The translations under genes were made by a program, and so were the position numbers. Positions 8,898-17,366 of a DNA stretch of 37,694 nucleotides are shown here, piece by piece. The DNA is from a virus. Positions within the stretch are counted from its first letter, which is position 1. The number at the start of each line of letters is the position of its first letter. The stretch covers positions 1 to 37,694 of the IMG/VR virus record IMGVR_UViG_3300029448_000135; one strand, written 5' to 3'. Under the pieces are notes generated by a model. That model searched no databases. It saw only the letters and a program-made list of their open reading frames with translations, and was not told where the DNA came from.

Positions 8898-10748
8898 ATG
8901 GCAAGACGTAATAGTAGATTTGTTAACCAAAAGGTTATCATCGGTAATAAGTCCGTTCAGGCCGGAGACTTAACTGATTCTGCAAAAAACGAATTGATTG
9001 TAGACTCTGATTTTGTGAAGACTGTAGATGGATTAGATGGAAGTAAAATTTCTGATAATAGCATCAGTCCCGCTTCAATTACGAATCAAGGTGATTTGAT
9101 TGCCTCTGCTGGTGGATTGACTACTGGTGGTATGTTGGTTATCACTAGAGATGCTGGAAATAGTTTTATCAACTTTGACAGTAACAATCAATTTGATGGT
9201 ACGGACTCTACTTTAGCAGTGGATTCAACTTCTACTGGATTTGATTTTCTTGTGAGAGATCCAAATAGAGCATTTCCATTTATAACAAGTTCTAGATTAA
9301 CAATTAATCTGAATACACCTTTGCAAAGTTTTCAAGACCTTATAAGTCTATTTAGCATTAATGCTGGAGATGAAGGTGACGAAATTCATTCTGTTCAAAT
9401 CTTAGATTCTGCTACGCAAGGCAGTCATAGCTTTTCATTAAAAGATGAAGGTGGAGTTTTACATTATCTTAATTTGCTTGATAGTATTCCTTATGGAGAC
9501 CCTAGATTAACATATACAGGTGGTGACAATGAAGTCGATATTATCGGTGGTCAAAGGTTATGGCAGGGAATTAAAGGTGCGAAGTTAGCGAATAATGTAT
9601 TAGAATTTGACTCTAATGGTGGTGGTTTAAAAATTAGAAGAATTGGTTCTAGATTGAGGTTTAGAACACGCAAAGCTGTACCCTCTACAGAAACTGGAGG
9701 AGCCCCTTCAACGTATCCACTTAGGGAAGGCGTCTCATCTCCTGCATATACTTTAGTTTCTTCTAGATTTGTATATAAATTTGTCAATGCCTCACAAGCT
9801 CAAGGGTTTACATCTGGTTATGTATCAGGTGGGACTGCGGCGCAGGTGCCAAATGGTATGGTCAATATAATCGAAAAATTCCCTTTTGCTACTGATGCAA
9901 ATGCTACACCTGTAGGTGATTTAAGTGCTGCTCGTAATGAAGTGTCAGGTCAATCTTCTACAGTTTCTGGTTACACAGCAGGTGGTTATCATCTCGGTCC
10001 CGGGTACGGCACTAGACAAAACATAATCGAAAAATTCCCTTTTGCTACTGATGCAAATGCTACAGATGTAGGTAATTTGTCTTACTTTCGAGCCAGTGGC
10101 ACTGGAAACTCTTCTACTGTTTCCGGTTATATATCAGGTGGGTCCGCTCCAAGAAATTTTGCTGCTCCGGGTTATCCGGTCAATTCAGCTGATTTCATAT
10201 ATGTAATAGAAAAATTCCCTTTTGCTACTGATACAAATGCTACACCTGTAGGTAATTTGAACACGACTTCACCGTCGGTGGCCAGAACCGGCCCGATTGC
10301 AGGAAACTCCTCTACTGAATCTGGTTATTATTCGGGCGGCAATACTCACCACAGCGGTATCCAAAAATTCCCTTTTGCTACTGATACAAATGCTACACCT
10401 GTAGGTAATTTGGATACAGATACTTCTGGTACAACCGGCCAATCTTCTGGTGTATCTGGTTATGTAACAGGGGGGGGACCCCCCTTATCGGCGGGTGTAA
10501 TTCAAAAATTCCCTTTTGCTACTGATACAAATGCTGCAGATGTAGGCGATTTGCTTCCCACCGGGCCCGCTGCGACAAATTCTGGGATAGGTCAATCGGG
10601 GGTAAACTTTGGTTATCACTCAGGAGGGGTGTTCGCGAGCGGTGTACAAAATGTAATTCAAAAATTTTCTTTTGCCTCTGATCAAAATGCTACAGATGTA
10701 AGCGATTTGACCAGTGGCCGAAAGCAGGGGGCCGGTCAACAAGTCTAA
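8898..10748 (+). CDS. Kelch-like repeat tail fibre/adhesin (paralogue B)
   Basis: 616 residues, RBS AAAGGA. The N-terminal ~290 residues are homologous to fibre A (MARRNSRFVNQKVIIGNKS, DPRLTYTGGDNEVDI). The C-terminal half has six repeats of the form I(E/Q)KFPFATD.NAT.VG(D/N)L ... GQSS..SGY.(S/A)GG, about 47-60 residues each, consistent with a six-bladed beta-propeller of the kelch type. The protein ends right after the sixth repeat (GRKQGAGQQV). Repeat cores are nearly constant while the linkers vary strongly and are richer in G+C. Likely an exposed, fast-evolving receptor-binding protein; this role is inferred from architecture. Confidence 0.78.
   Translation: MARRNSRFVNQKVIIGNKSVQAGDLTDSAKNELIVDSDFVKTVDGLDGSKISDNSISPASITNQGDLIASAGGLTTGGMLVITRDAGNSFINFDSNNQFDGTDSTLAVDSTSTGFDFLVRDPNRAFPFITSSRLTINLNTPLQSFQDLISLFSINAGDEGDEIHSVQILDSATQGSHSFSLKDEGGVLHYLNLLDSIPYGDPRLTYTGGDNEVDIIGGQRLWQGIKGAKLANNVLEFDSNGGGLKIRRIGSRLRFRTRKAVPSTETGGAPSTYPLREGVSSPAYTLVSSRFVYKFVNASQAQGFTSGYVSGGTAAQVPNGMVNIIEKFPFATDANATPVGDLSAARNEVSGQSSTVSGYTAGGYHLGPGYGTRQNIIEKFPFATDANATDVGNLSYFRASGTGNSSTVSGYISGGSAPRNFAAPGYPVNSADFIYVIEKFPFATDTNATPVGNLNTTSPSVARTGPIAGNSSTESGYYSGGNTHHSGIQKFPFATDTNATPVGNLDTDTSGTTGQSSGVSGYVTGGGPPLSAGVIQKFPFATDTNAADVGDLLPTGPAATNSGIGQSGVNFGYHSGGVFASGVQNVIQKFSFASDQNATDVSDLTSGRKQGAGQQV
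9873..10745 (+). repeat. Six in-frame kelch-like repeats in fibre B
   Basis: The block (G/C)AAAAATTCCCTTTTGCTAC recurs at 9873, 10029, 10209, 10362 and 10503, and in diverged form at 10659. Spacings are 156, 180, 153, 141 and 156 bp, all multiples of three. The block is AT-rich and almost invariant; the DNA between copies differs in length and sequence. Confidence 0.88.
10470..10484 (+). repeat. G8-A-C6 homopolymer tract inside fibre B
   Basis: Eight G (10470-10477), one A and six C (10479-10484) lie in a linker between propeller repeats, encoding GGGPP. Such a tract is rare in AT-rich DNA and is a plausible slippage site. Confidence 0.8.
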
Positions 10749-10815
10749 AATAAATACGAATATAATTATATTGAAATTGATTTAATTTTAGATCATGATT
10801 TAAGGAGATTCAGTT

Positions 10816-11727
10816 ATGAGTGATGAAAAGAATACATCTATTACAGTATTCGAAACAATAAGGCAGAATACTGATATTGCAACACAAGAGCAACTATCAG
10901 TTCCTTTGTCTTTAGTTTTTGGTCATGGAACAGTAGGAGATGTAGCAAGTTTTGGCGATAATACTCTTTTAGAGAATACCAAAAAGGTAGATGTTGCTCT
11001 TAAAAATGTTGGTGAACTTCAAAACATTTGGAATCATTCTCACTCTCAATGGGATTGGAAACATATTAACCTTTCCTACCTTTCACCATATAAAAATATG
11101 AGACAAATAGCAGGTGAAATCGCCAGTAAAAAAACTGCATTAAATGAAGCTAAATGGAACCATGTAAAAACAGAAATCGAGATCAAAAAACTTGAGGAAA
11201 AACTTTCAGATCCTAAAATCGAATATTGGGATGAAGTTGACGCTAAGGTCGAAGTTACTCAAAAAAAGGAACAATTAGCAGAAGGTATGTCATATATTGA
11301 AGGTGCAATGAAAGATATTCTTGCGCTGAATGGAATATATGAACAGTTGAAATCCAAAGTAAGTGGATTTTCTGAAGCAGATTTTGAAAAAGAAGAGTCA
11401 AAGAATCATTTGAAAAGATCTCTTGTTCAATGTATTAGAGATGTGAGACAATCAGGAACTATCACCAAGGGGGAACAAGAATATCTTGAGCAGGTTGGTG
11501 TAAATCCATCTAAAATAATTATGTTGCTACAAGAGTATGTCAAAAGTGAAATGGAATCTGATTCTTGGGATACTACCATGCTATTTGATTTTGTTGACAA
11601 ACTTGTAGATGAACTTATAGATTATCATAATGTTGATGTTACTCGAATGAAACTTATGGGGTTTGATAATAATCCTAATGACGAATATTCTTATGGGAAC
11701 AAAGTGGCATTACTCCCAGATGTATAA
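10816..11727 (+). CDS. Unrecognised helical protein, paralogue 1
   Basis: 303 residues, RBS AAGGAG. Not recognised by function. It is clearly paralogous to the next gene: both share VFETIRQN/VYEEIHSN starts, NIWN.SH.QW.WKHIN, MRQIA.E...KK.AL..AKW, GAMKD.LALN.IYEQLK, QCIRD.RQ, and similar C-termini ending KVALL. Predicted mostly helical, with charged coiled-coil stretches around residues 100-200. No membrane segment, signal peptide or catalytic motif is apparent. Its location between fibres and terminase suggests a late or virion role. Only a degenerate promoter box (AATAAATA at 10749) is visible upstream. Confidence 0.6.
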   Translation: MSDEKNTSITVFETIRQNTDIATQEQLSVPLSLVFGHGTVGDVASFGDNTLLENTKKVDVALKNVGELQNIWNHSHSQWDWKHINLSYLSPYKNMRQIAGEIASKKTALNEAKWNHVKTEIEIKKLEEKLSDPKIEYWDEVDAKVEVTQKKEQLAEGMSYIEGAMKDILALNGIYEQLKSKVSGFSEADFEKEESKNHLKRSLVQCIRDVRQSGTITKGEQEYLEQVGVNPSKIIMLLQEYVKSEMESDSWDTTMLFDFVDKLVDELIDYHNVDVTRMKLMGFDNNPNDEYSYGNKVALLPDV

Positions 11728-11767
11728 TGATTTTCTTATGAATATACAAAAATCAATGTTCAAAAGA
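11725..11767 (+). repeat. Fibre leader repeat, copy 2
   Basis: Near-copy of 8848-8890, again starting at a stop codon. Here it leads into a twelve-codon remnant (11773-11808) rather than a fibre gene, suggesting cassette gain or loss at this junction. Confidence 0.75.
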
Positions 11768-11772
11768 ACACC

Positions 11773-11808
11773 ATGACTGATCAAAAGCAATGGTTTATAA
11801 ATACTTAA
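11773..11808 (+). pseudogene. Remnant mini-ORF MTDQKQWFINT
   Basis: ATG ACT GAT ... ACT TAA, eleven codons plus stop, sits in the position where copy 1 of the leader repeat has the start of fibre B. It contains the late promoter box of the next gene. It may be a fossil start or a leader peptide; nothing more can be said. Confidence 0.4.
11796..11803 (+). promoter_or_regulatory. Late promoter (TATAAATA)
   Basis: Exact TATAAATA, 29 nt before the ATG at 11833, preceded by TGGTT. It likely drives paralogue 2 and the terminase genes. Confidence 0.72.
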
Positions 11809-11832
11809 AAATACACATAGAGAGTCTAAATA

Positions 11833-12753
11833 ATGAGCGATAATACTAAAACTGATATTGCAGTATATGAAGAGATCCATTCGAATAAAGATTTGATTGT
11901 TCAAAGTGAATTTAAATTACCTATGAGTAGAGTGTTTGCTAATACAGTATTAGGTAATGTAGAAAGTTTTGGTAATCGAACAGTGTCAGAAAATGCACAA
12001 TTAGTTGACCTTGCCTTTCAGAATACAGATGATTTACATAATATTTGGAATCGTTCACATACACAGTGGACATGGAAACATATTAATATGAGTCATAGTT
12101 CTGATATTCATAATATGCGACAGATTGCCGCAGAAATGAGTGGTAAAAAAGCAGCACTTCAAAATGCAAAATGGATTACGATTCGTAATGAAGTAGCAGT
12201 AAAAAAACTTGAAGAGAAATTAGAAAAAGGCGATTTAGAATATTGGGAAGAGGTTGATATTAAATTAGAACTTGCTCAGAAAAAAGAAGGTTTGCGAGAG
12301 GGGTTTGCTATGATCGAAGGTGCAATGAAAGATGTTCTTGCACTTAATGAAATTTATGAACAACTTAAAAATAGAGTTTCTAATTTTGATGAGCATGACT
12401 TTGAACTTGCAGAACCTATGCATCAAATGAAGAAAAGTCTTACTCAGTGTATCCGTGATATTCGACAAGGCGGATATATCTCTAAAGGTGAACAGGAATT
12501 CCTTGAGCAGATTGGTGCAAACGTAAGTAAGATTCAAAAACTTCTGAGAGAGTTTGTGCAGAAAGAAGAAGAGGATGAACATTGGGATAATCGTATGCAG
12601 ATTTCGTTTATCGATAAACTAGCAAATGAATTAGTAAATGACCATAGGGTCACTGAAGTTCGTGCTGCAATGTATGGATTCGAAGAAACTCCAATTGAAG
12701 ACCATTCACAAAATTCTAAAGTTGCTTTATTGGAAGATAATAAAGAGAAATGA
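11833..12753 (+). CDS. Unrecognised helical protein, paralogue 2
   Basis: 306 residues, tandem paralogue of the gene at 10816, collinear over the whole length with many identities (NIWNRSHTQWTWKHIN, GAMKDVLALNEIYEQLK, QCIRDIRQGG). Strongly charged and predicted helical. It has its own late promoter and overlaps gene 16 by ATGA, so it is co-translated with the terminase small subunit. This links it to packaging or head assembly by position only. Function unknown; it lacks any motif I recognise. Confidence 0.62.
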   Translation: MSDNTKTDIAVYEEIHSNKDLIVQSEFKLPMSRVFANTVLGNVESFGNRTVSENAQLVDLAFQNTDDLHNIWNRSHTQWTWKHINMSHSSDIHNMRQIAAEMSGKKAALQNAKWITIRNEVAVKKLEEKLEKGDLEYWEEVDIKLELAQKKEGLREGFAMIEGAMKDVLALNEIYEQLKNRVSNFDEHDFELAEPMHQMKKSLTQCIRDIRQGGYISKGEQEFLEQIGANVSKIQKLLREFVQKEEEDEHWDNRMQISFIDKLANELVNDHRVTEVRAAMYGFEETPIEDHSQNSKVALLEDNKEK

Positions 12754-13163
12754 ATAATATAGTGCCAAAAAAAGATATTCCTGAAGGTGTTCATTCTAGT
12801 TATGATGAAGACCTAGACCTTGTTCGGTCTACTTTGCGCACTCTTTTACTTCAGGGTGAGGAAGGTCTTCAACTTGCCAAAAGTGTTGCTGATGAAATGG
12901 AGCATCCTAGAGCTATTGAAGTCTTGACTGGTATGATTAAACAGCAATCAGAAAATGCACATGCTTTATTGGCAATGCATAAAAAGAATCAAGAGATTAA
13001 TGTGACTCAGGCTAAAGGTGCGACAGAGGAACAAAAGTCTCTTACACAGAATGTATTTGTAGGTTCCACAGCAGAGTTACAAAAGATGCTGCGTGGAGAT
13101 GGAGAAAAGGTGATTGACCATGATTATGACAGAACTGACGAGGGGGATATTCAAACTCCTTAA
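12750..13163 (+). CDS. 16: Terminase small subunit gp16
   Basis: 137 residues. Similar in plan to T4 gp16 (164 residues): an acidic N-terminus, a central helical pair (LVRSTLRTLLLQGEEGLQLA, HPRAIEVLTGMIKQQSENAH), then the conserved QNVFVGSTAELQKML. Small terminase forms a ring that recognises concatemeric DNA and stimulates gp17. It overlaps the preceding gene by ATGA, and gene 17 follows after one small membrane-protein gene, supporting the call. Confidence 0.85.
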   Translation: MNNIVPKKDIPEGVHSSYDEDLDLVRSTLRTLLLQGEEGLQLAKSVADEMEHPRAIEVLTGMIKQQSENAHALLAMHKKNQEINVTQAKGATEEQKSLTQNVFVGSTAELQKMLRGDGEKVIDHDYDRTDEGDIQTP

Positions 13164-13359
13164 AAGACTCATTGGCGAGTCTAGTATTGCATTAGCAATC
13201 ATTTATACTTTAGGTCATATTGTTATTGCTACAATCTGCAACTGGTTAATTACAGGTGCAGCTATGGAGTTAGCGGCTATTGATGCAATTGTAGAACCCA
13301 TCATTAACGGGATTTGGTTCTATGCACTCCATAAACTAGCAAAGAGATTTATTAAGTGA
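13120..13359 (+). CDS. Small membrane protein, DUF2061-like
   Basis: About 79 residues from ATG 13120 (RBS GGAGAAAAGG nine nt upstream; 13126 is an alternative). It is out of frame with gene 16 and overlaps its end by about 44 nt. The N-terminus is basic; two hydrophobic helices follow (SIALAIIYTLGHIVIATICN and AAIDAIVEPIINGIWFYALH), with a basic end (KLAKRFIK). The layout, ending in a YALHKLAKR-like motif, resembles the short DUF2061 membrane proteins (usually YYLHERVW), so I call it DUF2061-like with moderate confidence. Its stop overlaps the GTG start of gene 17. Role unknown. Confidence 0.65.
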   Translation: MIMTELTRGIFKLLKRLIGESSIALAIIYTLGHIVIATICNWLITGAAMELAAIDAIVEPIINGIWFYALHKLAKRFIK

Positions 13360-14936
13360 ACGATACCTATCTCGGTAATTCACAGGTCAAAAAAGACGGT
13401 GTTCAACAGGGCTGGACTAAAGGAGACATTGCTGAATATCAGCGGTGTATGAAAGACCCTGTCTATTTTGCCGAGACTTATGGCAAGGTAATTAACCTTG
13501 ATAAAGGTCTAACGCCTTTCAAGATGTATCCTTATCAGAAAGAAATGTTTAAGCATTTCCAAGAAAACAGATTTTCGATTGTGCTAGCTTGTAGGCAATC
13601 TGGTAAGTCGATTAGTTCATGTATGTATATTCTTTGGTATGCATTATTTCATCCTGATCAGACGATTGCTGTTCTGGCAAACAAAGGTGCAACTGCTAGA
13701 GAGATGCTTTCTCGTATTACTCTTGCACTTGAGAATATTCCATTCTTTTTACAACCCGGCACTAAAGCACTCAACAAAGGTTCTTTAGAATTTAGTAATA
13801 ACTCCCGTATTATTGCAGCAGCGACCTCTGGTTCTTCTATTCGTGGTCTGTCTGTAAACCTTCTGTTCCTAGATGAGTTTGCATTTGTGGATGATGCTGC
13901 TACTTTCTATACCTCTACCTATCCTGTTATCTCATCTGGCAAAACTTCTAGGGTTATTATTACTTCTACTGCTAATGGTATCGGAAATATCTTTCATAAA
14001 ATTTATGAGGGTGCAATTCAGTCAACAAATGAATTTAAACCCTTCAGAGTGGACTGGTGGGACGTTCCGGGACGAGATGAAGAGTGGAAACGCCAAACGA
14101 TCTCAAATACTTCTGAACTACAGTTTCAGCAAGAATTTGGAAATACCTTTTTTGGCACAGGTAATACTCTCATTTCTGCTGATGCATTAATGAATATGAA
14201 AGCAGTAAACCCTATTACTGTCCTTGATAATATAAAAGTCTATGAAGAACCAAAAGTAAAGCATGATTATATTATGACAGTAGATGTAGCAAAGGGTCGT
14301 GGGCAAGATTACTCTACATTTAATATTATTGATATTTCAACTAACCCATTTAAACAGGTTGCTTGTTATAAAAATAACATGGTATCACCTATTCTTTTCC
14401 CTGATGTTATTCACAAGTGGGCAAAGAAATATAATGAAGCATATGTTATTATTGAATCAAATGATGCAGGTTCTGTAGTTGCAAATGGACTTTACTATGA
14501 TATTGAATATGAAAATATGCATGTAGAGTCTATGATTAAAGCAGGTGCGATTGGTATGACTATGAATCGTAAAGTGAAACGCATTGGTTGTTCTAATCTT
14601 AAAGACTTGATTGAAGAAAAGAGACTACATGTTGTTGACTTAGATACAATTAGTGAATGCTCCACTTTTGAGGCGAGAGGAAACTCTTTTGAAGCATCTA
14701 ATGGTAATCATGACGATTTAGTGATGAATCTAGTTATGTTTGCATGGTATGTTGGCACAGAGTCTTTTGTGAATCAAACTGATATGACAATGAAACAAAT
14801 GCTATATAAAGAAAAAATAAAATCGATAGAGGATGAGATTACACCAGTAGGTATTATTGATGATGGAATGCAAGTGGAAGAAAGAGAAATCTCTGACGGG
14901 GATATTTGGGTAACGACTCCCACAGAAATGTTCTAA
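13356..14936 (+). CDS. 17: Terminase large subunit gp17 (ATPase and nuclease)
   Basis: 526 residues from a GTG start that overlaps the upstream stop. The packaging motor ATPase has Walker A CRQSGKS (K84), Walker B LLFLDE (D173, E174) and coupling motif TSTANG (203-208). The RNase H-like headful nuclease follows, with acidic residues in TVDVAKG (D310), ESNDAG (367-372) and NHDDLVM (D453/D454). The gp17 family cuts concatemeric DNA and pumps it through the gp20 portal. Shorter than T4 gp17 (610), but all expected motifs are intact. No intron or homing endonuclease interrupts it. Confidence 0.96.
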   Translation: MNDTYLGNSQVKKDGVQQGWTKGDIAEYQRCMKDPVYFAETYGKVINLDKGLTPFKMYPYQKEMFKHFQENRFSIVLACRQSGKSISSCMYILWYALFHPDQTIAVLANKGATAREMLSRITLALENIPFFLQPGTKALNKGSLEFSNNSRIIAAATSGSSIRGLSVNLLFLDEFAFVDDAATFYTSTYPVISSGKTSRVIITSTANGIGNIFHKIYEGAIQSTNEFKPFRVDWWDVPGRDEEWKRQTISNTSELQFQQEFGNTFFGTGNTLISADALMNMKAVNPITVLDNIKVYEEPKVKHDYIMTVDVAKGRGQDYSTFNIIDISTNPFKQVACYKNNMVSPILFPDVIHKWAKKYNEAYVIIESNDAGSVVANGLYYDIEYENMHVESMIKAGAIGMTMNRKVKRIGCSNLKDLIEEKRLHVVDLDTISECSTFEARGNSFEASNGNHDDLVMNLVMFAWYVGTESFVNQTDMTMKQMLYKEKIKSIEDEITPVGIIDDGMQVEEREISDGDIWVTTPTEMF

Positions 14937-14947
14937 GATCAATAATT

Positions 14948-14955
14948 TATAAATA
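14948..14955 (+). promoter_or_regulatory. Late promoter (TATAAATA)
   Basis: Exact TATAAATA in the 88-nt gap between genes 17 and 18. The sheath gene starts 69 nt downstream behind RBS AAAAAAGGAAG. The leader is longer than at other late promoters in the window. Confidence 0.75.
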
Positions 14956-15024
14956 ATATTATTGTTTTGACTATTCTTATCATGGGTAACTTATTATTAA
15001 TTCAAACGAAAAAAGGAAGACACA

Positions 15025-16806
15025 ATGGCATTCTTCACGCCTTCTCAGTCTCCAGCCGTAGTAACCCGTGAGATCGACCTCACTGGTATTGTCCCTAACG
15101 TTGGCACATCGACGGGTGTGTTCGTAGGTAACTTCCGCTGGGGTCCGGTTGATAAACCGACCGCTGTCGATAATGAAGCAAGAATTGTTTCTTTATTTGG
15201 CACACCTGATACAAATAACTCAGTAGATTTTCATACTGCTGCTTACTTTAGTAAATATTCTAGTGAACTTTTCTTAATCCGTACTGTAGATTCTACTGCC
15301 GGTAACTCATACGATTCTAATGGAACAAGAAGTTCTTTGATTGGAAGTAATATTGTAAAGAACAGAGAAAACTTTGAAGATCAAATCACCTCATTAAATG
15401 TTGGAACTGACTCTGCTCACTCCTTCATCGGAAAATATCCCGGCGATCTTGGCAATGGTTTATCTGTTGAACTGTGCCCATTCGATCTGGGAGACTCTTC
15501 ATTTGATAACTGGGCCCATAAATTAAAGTTTGATGCAGCACCCGGAACTTCTGCATATGCATCTGGTAAAAATGCTTCGAATGATGAAGTCCACGTTGCA
15601 ATCATTGATAAAGATGGCAAGTTTAGTGGAACTAAAGGTGAAGTTCTCGAAACTTTCCCATTCCTTTCTCTCGCTTCCGACGCTAAAAACGCAGATGGTT
15701 CCTCCAACTATATTGCTGACGTAATTAATAATCAATCTAGATATGTTTGGTTAGTAGATGCAGCAAATATCGACTCTGACTATAGAGCTGCTGGTGCTGG
15801 TACGGATGTAGCAGATTCTGGTGATGACTTTGCTCTTACTAGTAATATTGCAACTAAGACAGTTAATCTTAGTGGTGGCGCAAACGTTTCTAGTCTTTCC
15901 ACTAGTGAAATTACCAGTGGATATAACTTAGTTGACGATGTAGACACTTTTCAGGTAGATTTCCTGATCGCTCCTCCGACCACAGGTTCTACTGCACAAG
16001 ACACAACAAACCATACAACTATCGTTAATAATCTTGTGACAACTGCTGCTGTAACTCGTAAAGATTGTGTAGTTGTTGCTTCTCCACCAAAACGTGCTGT
16101 ACTTGATACCACTACTCCAGTGACAGATACAGTATCATTTGCCAATGGACTTACAAAAAGTTCTTATCTTTTCTTAGATAACAACTATATCAAGGTATTT
16201 GATAAGTATAATGATGAATTTATCAATATTCCAGCAAACTCTTCAACTGCTGGTTTGATGGCTCAGACTGACCTTAATCAAGCACCATGGTTCTCTCCTG
16301 CTGGTATTCGTCGTGGAACGTACTTTGGTGTGACTGCACTTGCACACTCACCAAATAAAGCAGAAAGAGACACACTTTATAGAGCAGGTGTAAATCCAAT
16401 CACAAACTTACCGGGTCAAGGTATTACACTCTTTGGCGATAAGACAATGTTGAACAGACCTTCTGCGTTTGACAGAATTAACGTTCGTCGTCTTTTCCTT
16501 ACTCTCGAAAGAGCAATCTCTAGTGCTGCACGTTCTGTGCTTTTTGAATTCAACGATGAATTTACCAGAGCAGAATTTGTAAACATTGTAGAACCTTTCT
16601 TAAGAGAAGTAAAGGGTCGTCGTGGTATCACTGACTTCAGAGTGGTTTGTGACGAAACAAACAACACACCTGAAATTATTGATCGCAATGAATTTATTGC
16701 TACTGTCTTTATCAAACCTGCACGTTCTATCAACTTTGTTACTCTTAACTTTGTTGCTACTAGAACTGGTGTAGACTTTGATGAAGTAGTCGGTCTGTCA
16801 TTCTAA
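15025..16806 (+). CDS. 18: Tail sheath protein gp18
   Basis: 593 residues, somewhat shorter than T4 gp18 (659). The N-terminal PAVVTREIDLTGIVPNVGTS, the region FGVTALAHSPNKAERDTLYR, and the C-terminal RSVLFEFNDEFTRAEFVNIV...VTLNFVATRTGVDFDEVVG are typical of contractile sheath subunits. The conserved C-terminal half forms the core that polymerises around the gp19 tube; the variable middle probably faces outward. Codons are visibly richer in G+C than in neighbouring low-expression genes, as expected for an abundant virion protein. Driven by the late promoter at 14948. Confidence 0.95.
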   Translation: MAFFTPSQSPAVVTREIDLTGIVPNVGTSTGVFVGNFRWGPVDKPTAVDNEARIVSLFGTPDTNNSVDFHTAAYFSKYSSELFLIRTVDSTAGNSYDSNGTRSSLIGSNIVKNRENFEDQITSLNVGTDSAHSFIGKYPGDLGNGLSVELCPFDLGDSSFDNWAHKLKFDAAPGTSAYASGKNASNDEVHVAIIDKDGKFSGTKGEVLETFPFLSLASDAKNADGSSNYIADVINNQSRYVWLVDAANIDSDYRAAGAGTDVADSGDDFALTSNIATKTVNLSGGANVSSLSTSEITSGYNLVDDVDTFQVDFLIAPPTTGSTAQDTTNHTTIVNNLVTTAAVTRKDCVVVASPPKRAVLDTTTPVTDTVSFANGLTKSSYLFLDNNYIKVFDKYNDEFINIPANSSTAGLMAQTDLNQAPWFSPAGIRRGTYFGVTALAHSPNKAERDTLYRAGVNPITNLPGQGITLFGDKTMLNRPSAFDRINVRRLFLTLERAISSAARSVLFEFNDEFTRAEFVNIVEPFLREVKGRRGITDFRVVCDETNNTPEIIDRNEFIATVFIKPARSINFVTLNFVATRTGVDFDEVVGLSF

Positions 16807-16832
16807 ACCGCTTAACTAAGGAGATATAAAAG

Positions 16833-17360
16833 ATGGCTATTTTAGGAGTCGATGACTTCAAGGCAAAACTGAAAGGTGGCGGTGCTAGACCCAATCTATT
16901 CAAAGCAACGATCAACTTTCCAGGTTATGCAAACGGAGATGTAGAACTTACATCTTTCATGTGTCGGGCAGCACAGTTGCCCGGTTCTATCATGTCTGAA
17001 ATCATTGTACCATTCCGTGGTCGTGAACTGAAAATTGCTGGTGACCGTACGTTTGATGTATGGACAGCAACCATCATTAACGATACCGACTTTAACGTCC
17101 GTAATGCTATGGAGCGTTGGATGAATGGTATTAATGCACACTCTGCTAACACTGGTCTGAATAATCCTATTGATTATCAAGCAGACTTGGTGGTAGAGCA
17201 ACTCGACAGAGATGGAAGCACACTCAAAACTTATAACTTCCGTGGCACTTTCCCGACTAACATTGACCCTATCGATCTGGCGTACGATCCTGCGGCTGCG
17301 ATTGAAGAGTTCAGTGTTACGTTCCAAGTTCAGTACTGGGAATCTGACACAACTAGTTAA
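16833..17360 (+). CDS. 19: Tail tube protein gp19
   Basis: 175 residues (T4 gp19: 163). Conserved features include PNLFKATINFPG, FMCRAAQLPGSIMSEIIVPF, RTFDVWTATIINDTDFNVRN and the C-terminal EEFSVTFQVQYWE. Forms the inner tube of stacked hexamers through which DNA passes. Strong RBS AAGGAG; no promoter of its own, so it is co-transcribed with gene 18. An intrinsic terminator follows directly, ending the sheath-tube unit. Confidence 0.94.
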   Translation: MAILGVDDFKAKLKGGGARPNLFKATINFPGYANGDVELTSFMCRAAQLPGSIMSEIIVPFRGRELKIAGDRTFDVWTATIINDTDFNVRNAMERWMNGINAHSANTGLNNPIDYQADLVVEQLDRDGSTLKTYNFRGTFPTNIDPIDLAYDPAAAIEEFSVTFQVQYWESDTTS

Positions 17361-17366
17361 AGTAGT

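Noticed and set aside
4953-10748. Diversity-generating retroelement as the source of fibre variation
   Set aside because: No reverse transcriptase, template repeat or A-biased variable region is visible; in-frame repeat shuffling explains the pattern.
13873-14190. Overlapping + strand frame inside gene 17
   Set aside because: Leucine/methionine-rich out-of-frame read of the terminase; no start signals.
14967-14997. TTGACT...TATTAT before gene 18
   Set aside because: The spacing is 19 bp and the -10 is poor; the exact late box at 14948 explains expression better.
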